Positions 53,530 to 63,857 of a stretch of DNA of 64,000 nucleotides are shown here, piece by piece (position 1 is the first letter of the stretch; the number at the start of each line of letters is the position of its first letter). Both the position numbers and the translations under genes were made by a program. Source of the DNA: Fibrobacter sp. UWB5. Lineage in GTDB: Bacteria; Fibrobacterota; Fibrobacteria; Fibrobacterales; Fibrobacteraceae. The stretch spans positions 1 through 64,000 of the forward strand of contig NZ_MWQH01000003.1 of the NCBI RefSeq assembly GCF_002210295.1. The letters run 5' to 3'. The notes beneath the pieces were generated by a model. The model worked only from the letters and a program-made list of their open reading frames with translations, ran no database searches and was not told the DNA's origin.

Positions 53530-55233
53530 ATGTTCAAGAAATTATTTGTATCCCTTGCTTTGGCTAGCTCCGCTTTTGCAGGTCAGATTGCAATTGATGT
53601 TGACTATGGCTCTGCTTCGATATCGCCTAAGGAACACTTGACGAAGTTGGATTCGGTCAAGTTTTTGGTCGGTGCAAGTGGCGACTATAAGGATTCCCTG
53701 CTTTGGGCAATGTACGGCAAAGGCGTTTTTGAAACGTATCCTCTCTTTGTTTTGTCGTGGATCAAGAACATTACGTTTGAGACTGTTCCTGAATACAACG
53801 AATCCCTGACGGTATCGGTAATCAAGAATGCGGTTAATGAGGGGGACAATGTCATTCCCCTGAAAGATGTTAAGTCCATTGATTTTTTTGATATGGACGA
53901 TGAATTGGATTCCGATAACGATGGTTATACTGATGTGGACGAACTTTTCGTTATTGGCTCCGATCCGAACAAGTTCACTCACAAAAGCGTCGCTATCAAG
54001 GAAGTCTCTTTTTATAATGCAAAGAATGAAAAGGTGGGAACCGCTGCTGGAATGAGTTCGTATTCAAGGGATTCGTTGACAGTTGAGGTTGTGACGGAAG
54101 AACCTGTTTATGCCATCGAAGCCTCCTTCAATGGGACTCCGGTTGTCGTGACTCAGGGTGTCGATGCGCAACATTTCACGTTCAAGATACCGCCTCTTAA
54201 GGTTGCAGAAGAAGAAAAGGATGTTTCGGTGTTGGTTGTTTCCGAAGCAAAGAAAAAAATTAACTATACCTATAAACTTCCTTCCGGATTTATCGCTTAT
54301 GATGCCTTAAGTTTGTCTACTTCTGATCATCAGTCGATAGAAGTGAATTTTGCACCGTCGATGAAAGACAGTCGTATTACCGGCTATGTGATTCTAAGGG
54401 CCGAAGCGTCCTCAAGTACGAATAACAGCGCTCTTGAAAATCTTTCCTTATCAAGCGACAAGGCTCTCAAGGATCAGCTTCCGAACGGTGTTACGATTGT
54501 AAAGGAACTGAATGATGTGTCATTAAAGGATTATACGTGGGAAAGTGATGGAACGACGTTGGCGACTTACATAGATAACGTCTCTGTTCCTTCTCCCTAT
54601 TATACATATCGTGTCGTGGCTTACGTCAAGGAAAATATCAACGGCAAAGATGTTTACTCTTACAAGATGACTGTTGCGAAGACGAAGCGCGTTGGGCACA
54701 TCTTGTTCCAGTACAAGGCCGTTGAATTCGGAACGGAGTATTATCTTTCGGGTTGCGTAGCTGATATGAGATTATTTGCGGATTTTGATTCGAATGATCC
54801 AGATAAAGCCCGATACAATTATTTCATTAAATCAGCAGGAAAAACTCTTAGTGGAGATATTATTTGGGAAACCAAAGCGGATAATGATAATTCTGATAAC
54901 GATGCTGTCAGTATAAATACCAAAACCTATTCGAAAGAGGTGAGCAAGGATGGAGTGACTCTTTATCTGGCGAATAATTCAGATTGTTGGGGTGCTGACA
55001 AGGGACGGCCAAGACAGAAAATTTCGTGGTCTTATGCCAACATGGTCAAGGCTCTCAATGGAGAATTGGCTCTTACAGGAAAGGATGGAAACGCACCTAA
55101 GAATGGCTGGGTAGAATCGGTTTATACCTATGGAAAGGGTGGTGTTTCTTATGATGATCATTGTGGGTCCGGTTGTGGCGATGAACCGCGTGCCGGTTGG
55201 AAATTCAAGTTCTACTATGATTGGAATGATTAA
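53530..55233 (+). CDS. Secreted protein with calcium-binding-like Asp repeat, unknown function
   Basis: 567 residues. The signal peptide is cleaved after AFA (17). Residues about 127-147 (DSDNDGYTDVDELFVIGSDP) match a thrombospondin type-3/EF-hand-like calcium loop. The rest is beta-rich; residues about 255-400 resemble a fibronectin-like domain and the tail has Cys pairs (CGSGCGDEP). The N-terminal part has SWIKNITFE and VKSIDFFDMDD, echoing the short ISKITF-type domain of the neighbour. I do not recognise a family. It is likely secreted with the 52811 product. Confidence 0.75.
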   Translation: MFKKLFVSLALASSAFAGQIAIDVDYGSASISPKEHLTKLDSVKFLVGASGDYKDSLLWAMYGKGVFETYPLFVLSWIKNITFETVPEYNESLTVSVIKNAVNEGDNVIPLKDVKSIDFFDMDDELDSDNDGYTDVDELFVIGSDPNKFTHKSVAIKEVSFYNAKNEKVGTAAGMSSYSRDSLTVEVVTEEPVYAIEASFNGTPVVVTQGVDAQHFTFKIPPLKVAEEEKDVSVLVVSEAKKKINYTYKLPSGFIAYDALSLSTSDHQSIEVNFAPSMKDSRITGYVILRAEASSSTNNSALENLSLSSDKALKDQLPNGVTIVKELNDVSLKDYTWESDGTTLATYIDNVSVPSPYYTYRVVAYVKENINGKDVYSYKMTVAKTKRVGHILFQYKAVEFGTEYYLSGCVADMRLFADFDSNDPDKARYNYFIKSAGKTLSGDIIWETKADNDNSDNDAVSINTKTYSKEVSKDGVTLYLANNSDCWGADKGRPRQKISWSYANMVKALNGELALTGKDGNAPKNGWVESVYTYGKGGVSYDDHCGSGCGDEPRAGWKFKFYYDWND

Positions 55234-55245
55234 TTGCTGAAAATT

Positions 55246-55273
55246 AAAGCCCCTGGTTTTTACCAGGGGCTTT
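55246..55273. terminator. Bidirectional rho-independent terminator
   Basis: Perfect 12-bp arms AAAGCCCCTGGT / ACCAGGGGCTTT with a 4-base loop, serving the 53530 gene and convergent metF. Confidence 0.9.
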
Positions 55274-55311
55274 TCTTATAAAAGAATCATTCGTTATAAT
55301 TGACGGAGTTT

Positions 55312-56202
55312 TTAACCAGCGAAATTCTTTCCGAGAATTGCAGTGACGTTCTTGAGAATGCCTTCTGCAACGTCAGGCTTGTTCATGGAATACACGTGAA
55401 CGTTCGTGATGCCGTTGGCGTACAGGTCAATAATCTGGTCGCTTGCGTAAATGATGCCGGCCTGCTTCATGGCTTCGGGATCGCTGCCGAACTTGTCGAC
55501 CAGCGACTTAAAGCGCTGCGGCATGAACGAACCGGAAAGCTTGATGGCGCGTTCCACCTGGTTCGCGTTCGTGATGGGCATAATGCCGGGGAGCACCGGG
55601 CAGTTGACGCCTGCGTCGCGCAGCTTGTAGAGGAAGCTGAAGAACAGGTTGTTGTCGAACACCATCTGCGTGGTCAAAAAGTCTGCGCCGGCATCGACCT
55701 TTTCCTTAAGGTGCTTGATGTCTTCGGCTTGGTTTGCACTTTCGGGGTGCTTTTCAGGGTAGCAGGCGGCACCAATGCAGAAGTCGGCATCAGAGGCCTT
55801 GAGTTCACGGATGAGCTCGACGGCATAGTGGTAGTCGCAATTGTCGCGGCCCTTTTCAATAAGTTCCGGGGTCAAGTCACCGCGGAGTGCCATCACGTTC
55901 TTGATGCCTGCGGCCTTCATGTCTTCGATGCGCTGGTGCACCGTTTCCTTGCTGCTGGAAACGCAGGTAAGGTGGGCGAGCATCGGGATGCCGAACTTTT
56001 GCTTGAGGTTCTTGGCAATATCAAGAGTAAAGTGGCTTACGCCGCCGCCAGCACCGTAAGTCACGCTCATGAAGGCGGGGCCAAGGGCTGCAATCGATTC
56101 GGTGGCGGCCTTTACGCTTTCGAAGCTCGTCTCTTTTTTAGGAGGGAACACTTCGAACGAAAGGCTCATCTTGTCTTGCTTCAGAATGTCAACAATCTTC
56201 AT
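55312..56202 (-). CDS. metF: 5,10-Methylenetetrahydrofolate reductase
   Basis: 296 residues from the ATG at 56200-56202, chosen for GGAGAG 5 bases before it; an ATG at 56265 adds 21 untypical residues. The MetF TIM barrel is visible: LSFEVFPPKKETSFESV, FMSVTYGAGGGVSHFT, LAHLTCVSSSKE, and FLTTQMVFDN. It reduces 5,10-methylene- to 5-methyl-tetrahydrofolate for methionine synthesis, using FAD. Single gene. Confidence 0.96.
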   Translation of the reverse strand: MKIVDILKQDKMSLSFEVFPPKKETSFESVKAATESIAALGPAFMSVTYGAGGGVSHFTLDIAKNLKQKFGIPMLAHLTCVSSSKETVHQRIEDMKAAGIKNVMALRGDLTPELIEKGRDNCDYHYAVELIRELKASDADFCIGAACYPEKHPESANQAEDIKHLKEKVDAGADFLTTQMVFDNNLFFSFLYKLRDAGVNCPVLPGIMPITNANQVERAIKLSGSFMPQRFKSLVDKFGSDPEAMKQAGIIYASDQIIDLYANGITNVHVYSMNKPDVAEGILKNVTAILGKNFAG

Positions 56203-56346
56203 AATCTCTCCGTGGGCGGGTCGAACCGGCACCCTAAGTCTATGCAAATATTTTAATATATGCATAAATATAGATAAAAAAAGATTTTTTGGCTAGAGTA
56301 CATTTTATTTGGTGTGCCCCATATGTAGGTGTTTGTAAATAAATGA

Positions 56347-56354
56347 TATATTTG
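56347..56354 (+). promoter_or_regulatory. TATATTTG -7-like box for the TIGR02145 lipoprotein gene
   Basis: TATATTTG, 15 bases before the ATG; identical to the box before the tRNA-Arg gene. Confidence 0.45.
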
Positions 56355-56369
56355 GCTTACAGGTAAACT

Positions 56370-57941
56370 ATGCATTTCTTTGATAAATATTCATTTAGAG
56401 CTTTCTTTGGATTGCTGATTGTATTTTGTGGGGGCTTGTCTAGTTGCGGAGACAGCGATAACGAACTGACGAGAGGGCCTGTTGCCGAAAAAGAACTTGA
56501 GAGTTCTTCGTCAGAAGGAGGGGTTGTTGAATTCGTTTCCTGCTCTTCGTCAGGAGATTTTTTTGAGGAGGACATTTCTAGTTCTTCGGAAGAGAAAGAG
56601 ATTGTTTTTTCATCTAGTTCCATGGAAGAATGGGTGGCATCATCCAGTTCTTCCGAATCGGCTCCTGCCAGTAGCGATAACAGGGCCCTTTTCGGTGATG
56701 ACTATTTTACGAAAGATGGTATTGATTTCGTGAAGATAGGGGACCAGTCATGGATGGAAAAGAATATCAAGATTACCTCTGGTATCGACAGGGCGTATTT
56801 GAAGTGCTATAACAGCAAAGATGAAATGTGTGACAAGTATGGCACCTTGGCGTCTTGGACGGTTTTCACGAATACCTGGCGCTGGTTCAATGGCTACGAC
56901 GGACCGTTGCTCATAAGCAATCCGGTTAAAGGCGCGTGCCCGAACGGCACCCACCTTCCCACAAAGGCGGAACTCGAGGAACTTATGGCCTTCCTTGAAG
57001 AACATCCCGATGAGGTGCTGAAACTCACGAATCAACTCGGCGGTGTTTACGGTGATGGTTTTCCGGACGACGAGAAATACTACGATGACGATGGCGACGA
57101 CGTCGCCCTTATGGGTTACCATGGTGCAGAGGACAGCTTTGTGCTCATGGGGGGTGAACTTTCAGAGAAGGCGGATCCGAATTCGAAAACGCTGGGTGTG
57201 TGGAGCTTGCATTATGGCAAGAGTACGGGGATGACTCTCATAAAGATGAACGTTGGCAGAACGGCTTATGCGCGTTGCCTCGTGAACGACAGTACGGAAA
57301 CGGTAGATGGTCCGGATACGCTGACGATTGCGCCGGGGTGTGATGAGACCCGCCGGGAAAACTGGAATTACCTGAATCCGGATGTCGAATATGGGTGTAT
57401 CAAGGATGAGCGTGACGGAAGATTCTACAAGACGTTGATTATTGAAGGTAAGATTTGGTTTGCCGAAAACCTGCGCTATGTCCCCACGGAAAGTAGTTGG
57501 TGCTATACGGAAGAGGATGACGGCGAATGCGATATTTACGGTCGCTATTACAGTGGTACCGCAGTAAGGAGTCTTTCCGGGATTTGTCCGGAAAACTTCC
57601 ATGTGGCAAGTGAGGCTGAAATAAGCAGGTTATCGGTAGACAATCAACTGGAACTGCTTTCTGCAGACGGATGGACTCAGTACAACAATACTGCCTTGAG
57701 TACGAACTCCACAGGATTTACGATTCTTCCTGGAGGGTGTCGCGGAGGGAATGAACCCGATTTTGGTTGGACCCTTGGTAAATTCGGTGGAATAGGGAGT
57801 ACAGCCTATTTTTGGACAAGGGATCAAAACGGAATTTCTGAACATTATTATGCAGCCATAAGTAATCGTAAATCAGATAAATTTAGTTCATCGCACAAGT
57901 ACAACGATTTTGCAATGCCTGTCCGTTGCGTTAAGAATTGA
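56370..57941 (+). CDS. Lipoprotein with two Fibrobacter succinogenes major paralogous domains
   Basis: 523 residues. Signal peptide with lipobox LSSC (cysteine about 27). A serine/glutamate linker of about 80 residues follows (SSSSEGG, SSSSEEKE, SSSSSESAP). Two copies of the TIGR02145-type domain are visible: the first from about 115 (FVKIGDQSWMEKNIK, CPNGTHLPTKAEL), the second from about 345 (IEGKIWFAENLRYVP, GICPENFHVASEAEI). This domain is abundant and named from Fibrobacter succinogenes, and its function is unknown. The conserved Trp/Asn/Leu (W-x-x-x-N-L) and Cys-Pro-x-x-x-H strings support the call. Confidence 0.9.
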   Translation: MHFFDKYSFRAFFGLLIVFCGGLSSCGDSDNELTRGPVAEKELESSSSEGGVVEFVSCSSSGDFFEEDISSSSEEKEIVFSSSSMEEWVASSSSSESAPASSDNRALFGDDYFTKDGIDFVKIGDQSWMEKNIKITSGIDRAYLKCYNSKDEMCDKYGTLASWTVFTNTWRWFNGYDGPLLISNPVKGACPNGTHLPTKAELEELMAFLEEHPDEVLKLTNQLGGVYGDGFPDDEKYYDDDGDDVALMGYHGAEDSFVLMGGELSEKADPNSKTLGVWSLHYGKSTGMTLIKMNVGRTAYARCLVNDSTETVDGPDTLTIAPGCDETRRENWNYLNPDVEYGCIKDERDGRFYKTLIIEGKIWFAENLRYVPTESSWCYTEEDDGECDIYGRYYSGTAVRSLSGICPENFHVASEAEISRLSVDNQLELLSADGWTQYNNTALSTNSTGFTILPGGCRGGNEPDFGWTLGKFGGIGSTAYFWTRDQNGISEHYYAAISNRKSDKFSSSHKYNDFAMPVRCVKN

Positions 57942-57952
57942 CCTGCGGAAAA

Positions 57953-57984
57953 TTGACACGAATAAGAAATTTTTTCTATATTTG
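57953..57984 (+). promoter_or_regulatory. Promoter of tRNA-Arg: TTGACA - 18 bp - TATATTTG
   Basis: A consensus -35 TTGACA (57953-57958) is 18 bases from TATATTTG (57977-57984), and the mature tRNA begins 9 bases later. This is the clearest promoter in the window and anchors the meaning of TATATTTG as a -10/-7 element here. Confidence 0.7.
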
Positions 57985-57993
57985 CGCCACAAC

Positions 57994-58067
57994 GCTCGAG
58001 TAGCTCAGTTGGATAGAGCAATTGCCTTCTAAGCAATGGGTCGTGGGTTCGAATCCCGCCTCGAGTA
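57994..58067 (+). tRNA. tRNA-Arg (anticodon TCT)
   Basis: 74 bases. Acceptor GCTCGAG pairs with CTCGAGT, discriminator A. The D-arm is GCTC-AGTTGGATA-GAGC. The anticodon arm ATTGC-CTTCTAA-GCAAT places TCT at 34-36, reading AGA. The T-arm is GTGGG-TTCGAAT-CCCGC. CCA is not encoded. Confidence 0.97.
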
Positions 58068-58068
58068 T

Positions 58069-58100
58069 GAAAAAGGGTCCCCTTGAGGGGACCCTTTTTC
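58069..58100 (+). terminator. Rho-independent terminator of tRNA-Arg
   Basis: Perfect 14-bp arms GAAAAAGGGTCCCC / GGGGACCCTTTTTC with loop TTGA, one base after the tRNA. Confidence 0.9.
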
Positions 58101-58374
58101 ATACTCGTTGGCGGGTGTAGTCGAACCTTGGTTCGACTACGGCGCAAGGCGAAGATGCGACGGCAAGCTAGCTTGCCGGCATATCAGAGCCGAAGCCGGA
58201 GCTTCTCCGCAAAGCGGAGAAGCATCCCGCCGTCATAACACAGAGGCTACAAAGCACGAAGTGCTTTGTGAGTCCCGCCGTGAATTATCTCTTCATTTCC
58301 GAGCCCCAGCCGGAACTGCTCGGCTATGCCGAGCAGACTCCCGCCTTCATAATCCAAATAATTTTATACAAAAA
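58101..58374. repeat. Non-coding array of five sequence-variable palindromes
   Basis: Five perfect palindromes follow each other: GTAGTCGAACC around TT (58117-58140); an 18-base self-complementary block CGGCAAGCTAGCTTGCCG (58161-58178); GCTTCTCCGC around AAA (58201-58223); ACAAAGCAC around GAA (58249-58269); CTGCTCGGC around TAT (58316-58336). The last three are each followed by a related tag, TCCCGCC(G/T) then T(C/G)A and AT-rich bases, and two are preceded by AGCCGGA. Stem sequences differ but flanks are kept. No credible coding frame fills the region, although open frames exist on both strands. Confidence 0.7.
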
Positions 58375-58399
58375 ACGTCCGGTTCAAAGAACCGGACGT
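58375..58399 (-). terminator. Rho-independent terminator of groESL
   Basis: Perfect 11-bp arms ACGTCCGGTTC / GAACCGGACGT with AAA loop; on the minus strand TTTTTTGTATAAAATTATT follows. It lies 28 bases past the groEL stop. Confidence 0.9.
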
Positions 58400-58426
58400 C
58401 CATAAGGAGTAGATTCTAGCGGTCGA

Positions 58427-60076
<1,650 letters not shown>

Positions 60077-60101
60077 TTATTTAAAACCTTTTGTTGCGCT
60101 A

Positions 60102-60383
60102 TTACAGAGTAGCGATGACGTCGGATTCCTTCACGATGAGGTAGTTTTCACCGTCAACGGTGACTTCGGTGCCGCTGTACTTGCCGTAGAGAACCACGTC
60201 GCCGACCTTGACTTCCATAGCGACGACTTCGCCCTTGTCGTTCTTGCGACCCGGGCCCACGGCCACGACCTTACCCTGCATCGGCTTTTCCTTGGCGTTA
60301 TCCGGGATAAAGAGACCCGAAGAGGTCTTCTGTTCGGCTTCTGCCGGCTTGACGACGATTCGATCTGCAAGAGGCTTAATCAT
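60102..60383 (-). CDS. groES: Co-chaperonin GroES (Hsp10)
   Basis: 93 residues from the ATG at 60381-60383, which gives the family start [13 protein letters not shown] and follows AAGGAA; an ATG at 60488 would add 35 unrelated residues. The mobile-loop region is [19 protein letters not shown], and the later [15 protein letters not shown] and [13 protein letters not shown] strings are typical. It caps GroEL. Confidence 0.97.
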   Translation of the reverse strand: MIKPLADRIVVKPAEAEQKTSSGLFIPDNAKEKPMQGKVVAVGPGRKNDKGEVVAMEVKVGDVVLYGKYSGTEVTVDGENYLIVKESDVIATL

Positions 60384-60891
60384 TTTCACTTTTCCTTTTT
60401 TGCGGGCTTTTGCGCCCTGATTGAACTTTTTAGTCCAAGTTGGACTATTTTTTTTGTTTCGCCCTAGAATAAGCAATTTCTGTGCCAAGTTCTATTGGTG
60501 GGCGATTTGTGTCTGTTTTGGTCTTATTAGGCAATTCGTAGTATCGTTTTGAAACGTTTTTGGCGGCTTTTAAGGCTTTAAGGAGGTTGTGTTTTAATTT
60601 GAAACAATGCGTTTTGCTTGTGATGGGCTTGCGGGCGATTCCGTAATTGTCCACACTTGACGGCATTAATGAAGAAATGTAGACTTTTTATTTTTAAAAT
60701 TATTTCGTAATTGGAATTTAATGTGTAAATTTTTAAAATAATGTGGACTTTTTATAAAAATTTTGATTATATTTAGAAAAGGAATTGCTGTGGAGTCCTG
60801 TTGTCTAAAGACTACAATTAAGAATAATTTGCGTTCTGTTTTGAGCATTTAGAAATAGATTAGCAGTAAGGCCATAATAAATGGAGTTTAT
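60384..60891. other. 508-base AT-rich intergenic region between groES and PL11 gene
   Basis: It holds an inverted repeat TAGTCCAA-G-TTGGACTA (60431-60447) upstream of groES, annotated separately, and a TATATTTA box at 60768-60775 that may serve the PL11 gene, leaving a leader of about 110 bases. Short open frames on the minus strand (60445-60666 and 60666-60848) have no ribosome binding site or family resemblance and are not called. I see no RNA gene. Confidence 0.6.
60431..60447 (-). promoter_or_regulatory. Inverted repeat upstream of groES (possible heat-shock operator)
   Basis: TAGTCCAA-G-TTGGACTA, perfect 8-bp arms, 47 bases before the groES start on the leader side. It does not match the HrcA operator CIRCE (TTAGCACTC-n9-GAGTGCTAA). 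On the plus strand T8 follows the stem, so a terminator role on that strand is an alternative, but no plus-strand gene ends nearby. Confidence 0.4.
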
Positions 60892-63789
60892 ATGGGAATT
60901 GGTTTAAAAACATCGTCGATTTTTGCAGGTGCAGCGTTAGCGTTTGGGCTGGCTTCTCCTGCTTTTTCTGCAGACCGCCAGATGGAAAAGCTCTCGCGCG
61001 GCCTTGCGGTTGCGAACACGGGCAAGGGCATGCTCGTGAGTTGGCGCCTCTTGGGCACCGAGAATCCGGATACGGAATTCAATCTTTACCGTGACGGAAC
61101 AAAAATTGCCTCCATCGGAAAGACTGCTGGCACGAACTACCTGGATGCCGACGGAAAGACGACTTCCAAGTATACGGTTGCCGCCGTGGTGGGCGGCAAG
61201 GAAGGCAAGGCGGAAGGTGCGCTTATCGTGTTGGACCAGAACAGCAAGGGGTTCCCGTACAAGACCGTCAAGGGACTCAATGTGCCCAAGGACCAGACGA
61301 TGCCGGATGGCTCTACATGCAGCTACAGCCCGAACGATATGAGCGTGGGTGACCTGGATGGCGACGGCGAACTGGATTTGGTTCTCAAGTGGGATCCGAA
61401 TAATTCCAAGGACAATTCCCAGTCGGGTTACACGGGATCGGTGTTTATTGACGGCTTGAAGATGGATGGAACCCTCCTGTGGCGTATCGACCTCGGCAAG
61501 AATATCCGTGCCGGCGCCCATTACACCCAGTTCATGGTCTACGACCTGGATGGCGACGGTATTGCCGAAATCGTGATGAAAACCTCCGACGGCACAGTCG
61601 ACGGCAAGGGCAAGGTCATTGGCGACGGTTCCAAGGATTACCGCTCCTCTTCGGGAACGATCATGACCGGTAACGAGTACCTGACGGTGTTCAAGGGAAA
61701 TACCGGCGAGGCTGTTCATACGATTAATTACTGGCCTGCCCGTGGAAAGATTTCGGGTGATAACTATGGAAACCGCGATAACCGTATGCTGGCGGCGATT
61801 GCCTACCTCGACGGGGTTCACCCGAGCGTCATTATGAGCCGCGGCTACTATACCGAATTCTTTGTGGCCGCCTACGATTTTGACGGCAAGGAACTCAAGA
61901 CTCGCTGGCAGCACAGTTCCGACAAGAAGGGACAGGGACTTTACGGCGAAGGCAACCACAACCTTTCCGTTGGCGACTTGGATGGCGACGGCTTTGACGA
62001 AATCGTTATGGGAGCAGCCGCACTCAATCATGACGGAACGCTCCGATACCGTACTGGTTTTGGCCATGGCGATGCCATGCATCTTTCTGATATGGATCCT
62101 GACCATCCGGGTTTGGAAGTCTACGATGTTCACGAAGAAAAGCAGAATGCGTATAGTGAAGAATACCGCGACAAGGATGGCAAGGTCATCTGGGGAACGA
62201 CTCAGACCCAGGCTGGAAATGTGGACAATGGCCGTGGCATGGCTGCCGATGTCGATTCCACGAATCGCGGCTTCGAAATGTGGTCGGGTACCAGTGGTGG
62301 AATGCGTACCGTGAAGGGGACTCTTTTGCATGAGACGAAGCCTTCGGTCAATTTCCGCATTTACTTTGATGGTGACTTACAGGATGAATTGCTGGATGCT
62401 ACAGGCAGTGGCGGCAGCGGAGGAAAGATTGAAAAGTGGAATTCTGGCAAGAAGACGGTCGATCGCTACTTCAGCTTCTATGAAGTGAATAGTTCGACTC
62501 TGAACAACTACACTAAGGCGAATCCCTGCATTGTGGCAGACCTGTTTGGCGACTGGCGCGAAGAATTCATTGCACGTTCCAGCACGGATCCTTCGACAAT
62601 CACGATTTTCCAGACTCCCGTGACGACTCCGCACAGGCTCTACACGCTGATGCACGACCCGCAATATCGCGTGAGTGTCGCTTGGCAGAATGTTGCCTAT
62701 AACCAGCCGCCTCATGCGAGCTATTACCTGCCCGACATGGTGAAGAACTTGAAGAAACCCGACATTTACATGCTTGGTACCGAAGGTGTCGCGGGCCTCG
62801 CTCCTTCTATTTCGAAGGTGGGCGATGGGCTTGAAAACCAGGGAATCCTGCTGGGTAATGCAATCGAGAGCTTCGGCTACAAGTTTATCGGCTGCGACGG
62901 CGTGAAGGTGACTGGACTCCCGAAGGGCGTGACCGCGAAGGTAGAGGGTTCGACCGTGACCATTTCGGGAACTCCGACGGAAGCGGGCGTATTTGCCTAC
63001 ACCGTTGTAACCGAAGGTGGTGAGGGTGATGCCGCGTCTGCGAAGGGTGTGCTCTCTGTTGCTGCTCCGGGAAATGCTGAAGAGGTTGCGACGAAGAAGG
63101 AGGCCTCCAAGGTCGATGCTTCTACGCCGGATGCGGGAATCGGCTGGTCCGAGACGACCAATACGGGCTTTGTCGAGAAGGGATACTTCAACTTCGACAA
63201 TTCCACCGCAAGCTACGGGACATGGAACCTGCATTCCGAACATACTGCTTCTACCACCATCAGCATCCGCTTTGCAAACGGTGGCAGTGCCTCACGCGAT
63301 ATGGAACTTGTGGTGAACGGAGTCAAGGTAGGGACAGTCTCTATGGATGCGACCGGCGGCTGGACGACTTGGCTTACGACCGATGCGAAGATTGATTTGG
63401 CGAAGGGACTCAATACGATTACGCTTAAGTCGACGACCGCCGATGGTGGCGCGAATGTGGATATGTTCTACTTCGATATCGAAGGCGTGAGCGCCTATGC
63501 GGGCCAGGTCGACGAGCAGACCACGATAACGCCTGTTGCAGCTTCTGTGCGTGGAATGGTGTTCAACCCCTCGACGGGTGTGTTGTACACCCCGAAGGCA
63601 GGCCTTGCTGAAATTTACTTCTACGACATGTCCGGTGCGATGCGTATGGGAGTGTCGCGGAATGTGAATGCAGGCTCTACGACGATTTCGCTTGACCGCG
63701 AATTGCTCCCGAAGGGCGTGTATATCGTGAAGGTCAGAATCGATGGTAAAAATCTTGCCGTTTCCAAGTTCTGGAAAGGTGACAAGTAG
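60892..63789 (+). CDS. Rhamnogalacturonan lyase, PL11-type, with CBM35-like and sorting domains
   Basis: 965 residues. The signal peptide is cleaved near AFSA (about 29). Residues about 30-640 match the PL11 rhamnogalacturonan lyase fold: RQMEKLSRGLAV, VGDLDGDGELDLVLKWDPNNSKDNS, DLDGDGIAEIVMKT, MGAAALNHDGTL, and CIVADLFGDWREEFI. Its D-x-D-x-D-G loops bind calcium. An Ig-like putative domain (about 650-720, SGTPTEAGVFAYTV) and a CBM35-like domain (about 747-864) follow, then a C-terminal sorting-like domain (LPKGVYIVKVRIDGKNLAVSKF). It would be exported to cleave rhamnogalacturonan I of pectin. A second PL11 gene follows 68 bases later. Confidence 0.92.
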   Translation: MGIGLKTSSIFAGAALAFGLASPAFSADRQMEKLSRGLAVANTGKGMLVSWRLLGTENPDTEFNLYRDGTKIASIGKTAGTNYLDADGKTTSKYTVAAVVGGKEGKAEGALIVLDQNSKGFPYKTVKGLNVPKDQTMPDGSTCSYSPNDMSVGDLDGDGELDLVLKWDPNNSKDNSQSGYTGSVFIDGLKMDGTLLWRIDLGKNIRAGAHYTQFMVYDLDGDGIAEIVMKTSDGTVDGKGKVIGDGSKDYRSSSGTIMTGNEYLTVFKGNTGEAVHTINYWPARGKISGDNYGNRDNRMLAAIAYLDGVHPSVIMSRGYYTEFFVAAYDFDGKELKTRWQHSSDKKGQGLYGEGNHNLSVGDLDGDGFDEIVMGAAALNHDGTLRYRTGFGHGDAMHLSDMDPDHPGLEVYDVHEEKQNAYSEEYRDKDGKVIWGTTQTQAGNVDNGRGMAADVDSTNRGFEMWSGTSGGMRTVKGTLLHETKPSVNFRIYFDGDLQDELLDATGSGGSGGKIEKWNSGKKTVDRYFSFYEVNSSTLNNYTKANPCIVADLFGDWREEFIARSSTDPSTITIFQTPVTTPHRLYTLMHDPQYRVSVAWQNVAYNQPPHASYYLPDMVKNLKKPDIYMLGTEGVAGLAPSISKVGDGLENQGILLGNAIESFGYKFIGCDGVKVTGLPKGVTAKVEGSTVTISGTPTEAGVFAYTVVTEGGEGDAASAKGVLSVAAPGNAEEVATKKEASKVDASTPDAGIGWSETTNTGFVEKGYFNFDNSTASYGTWNLHSEHTASTTISIRFANGGSASRDMELVVNGVKVGTVSMDATGGWTTWLTTDAKIDLAKGLNTITLKSTTADGGANVDMFYFDIEGVSAYAGQVDEQTTITPVAASVRGMVFNPSTGVLYTPKAGLAEIYFYDMSGAMRMGVSRNVNAGSTTISLDRELLPKGVYIVKVRIDGKNLAVSKFWKGDK

Positions 63790-63857
63790 GGTAAAATAGT
63801 ATATTGTGAACGGATACGGATGTTTTGGCAAATAACCCATCAATGTCAGGAGAAATT

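Noticed and set aside
57848-58147. Minus-strand open frame of 99 codons with GGIRTHDPLLRRQLLYPTEL
   Set aside because: This is the well-known false protein made by translating the antisense of a tRNA gene. The stretch lies across tRNA-Arg at 57994-58067.
58108-58419. Plus-strand open frame of 103 codons over the palindrome array
   Set aside because: It is arginine-rich with no ribosome binding site, and consists of translated palindromes and the groEL terminator.
60445-60666. Minus-strand frame of 73 codons upstream of groES
   Set aside because: No ribosome binding site or family resemblance, and it overlaps the likely groES promoter and inverted repeat. I cannot exclude it.
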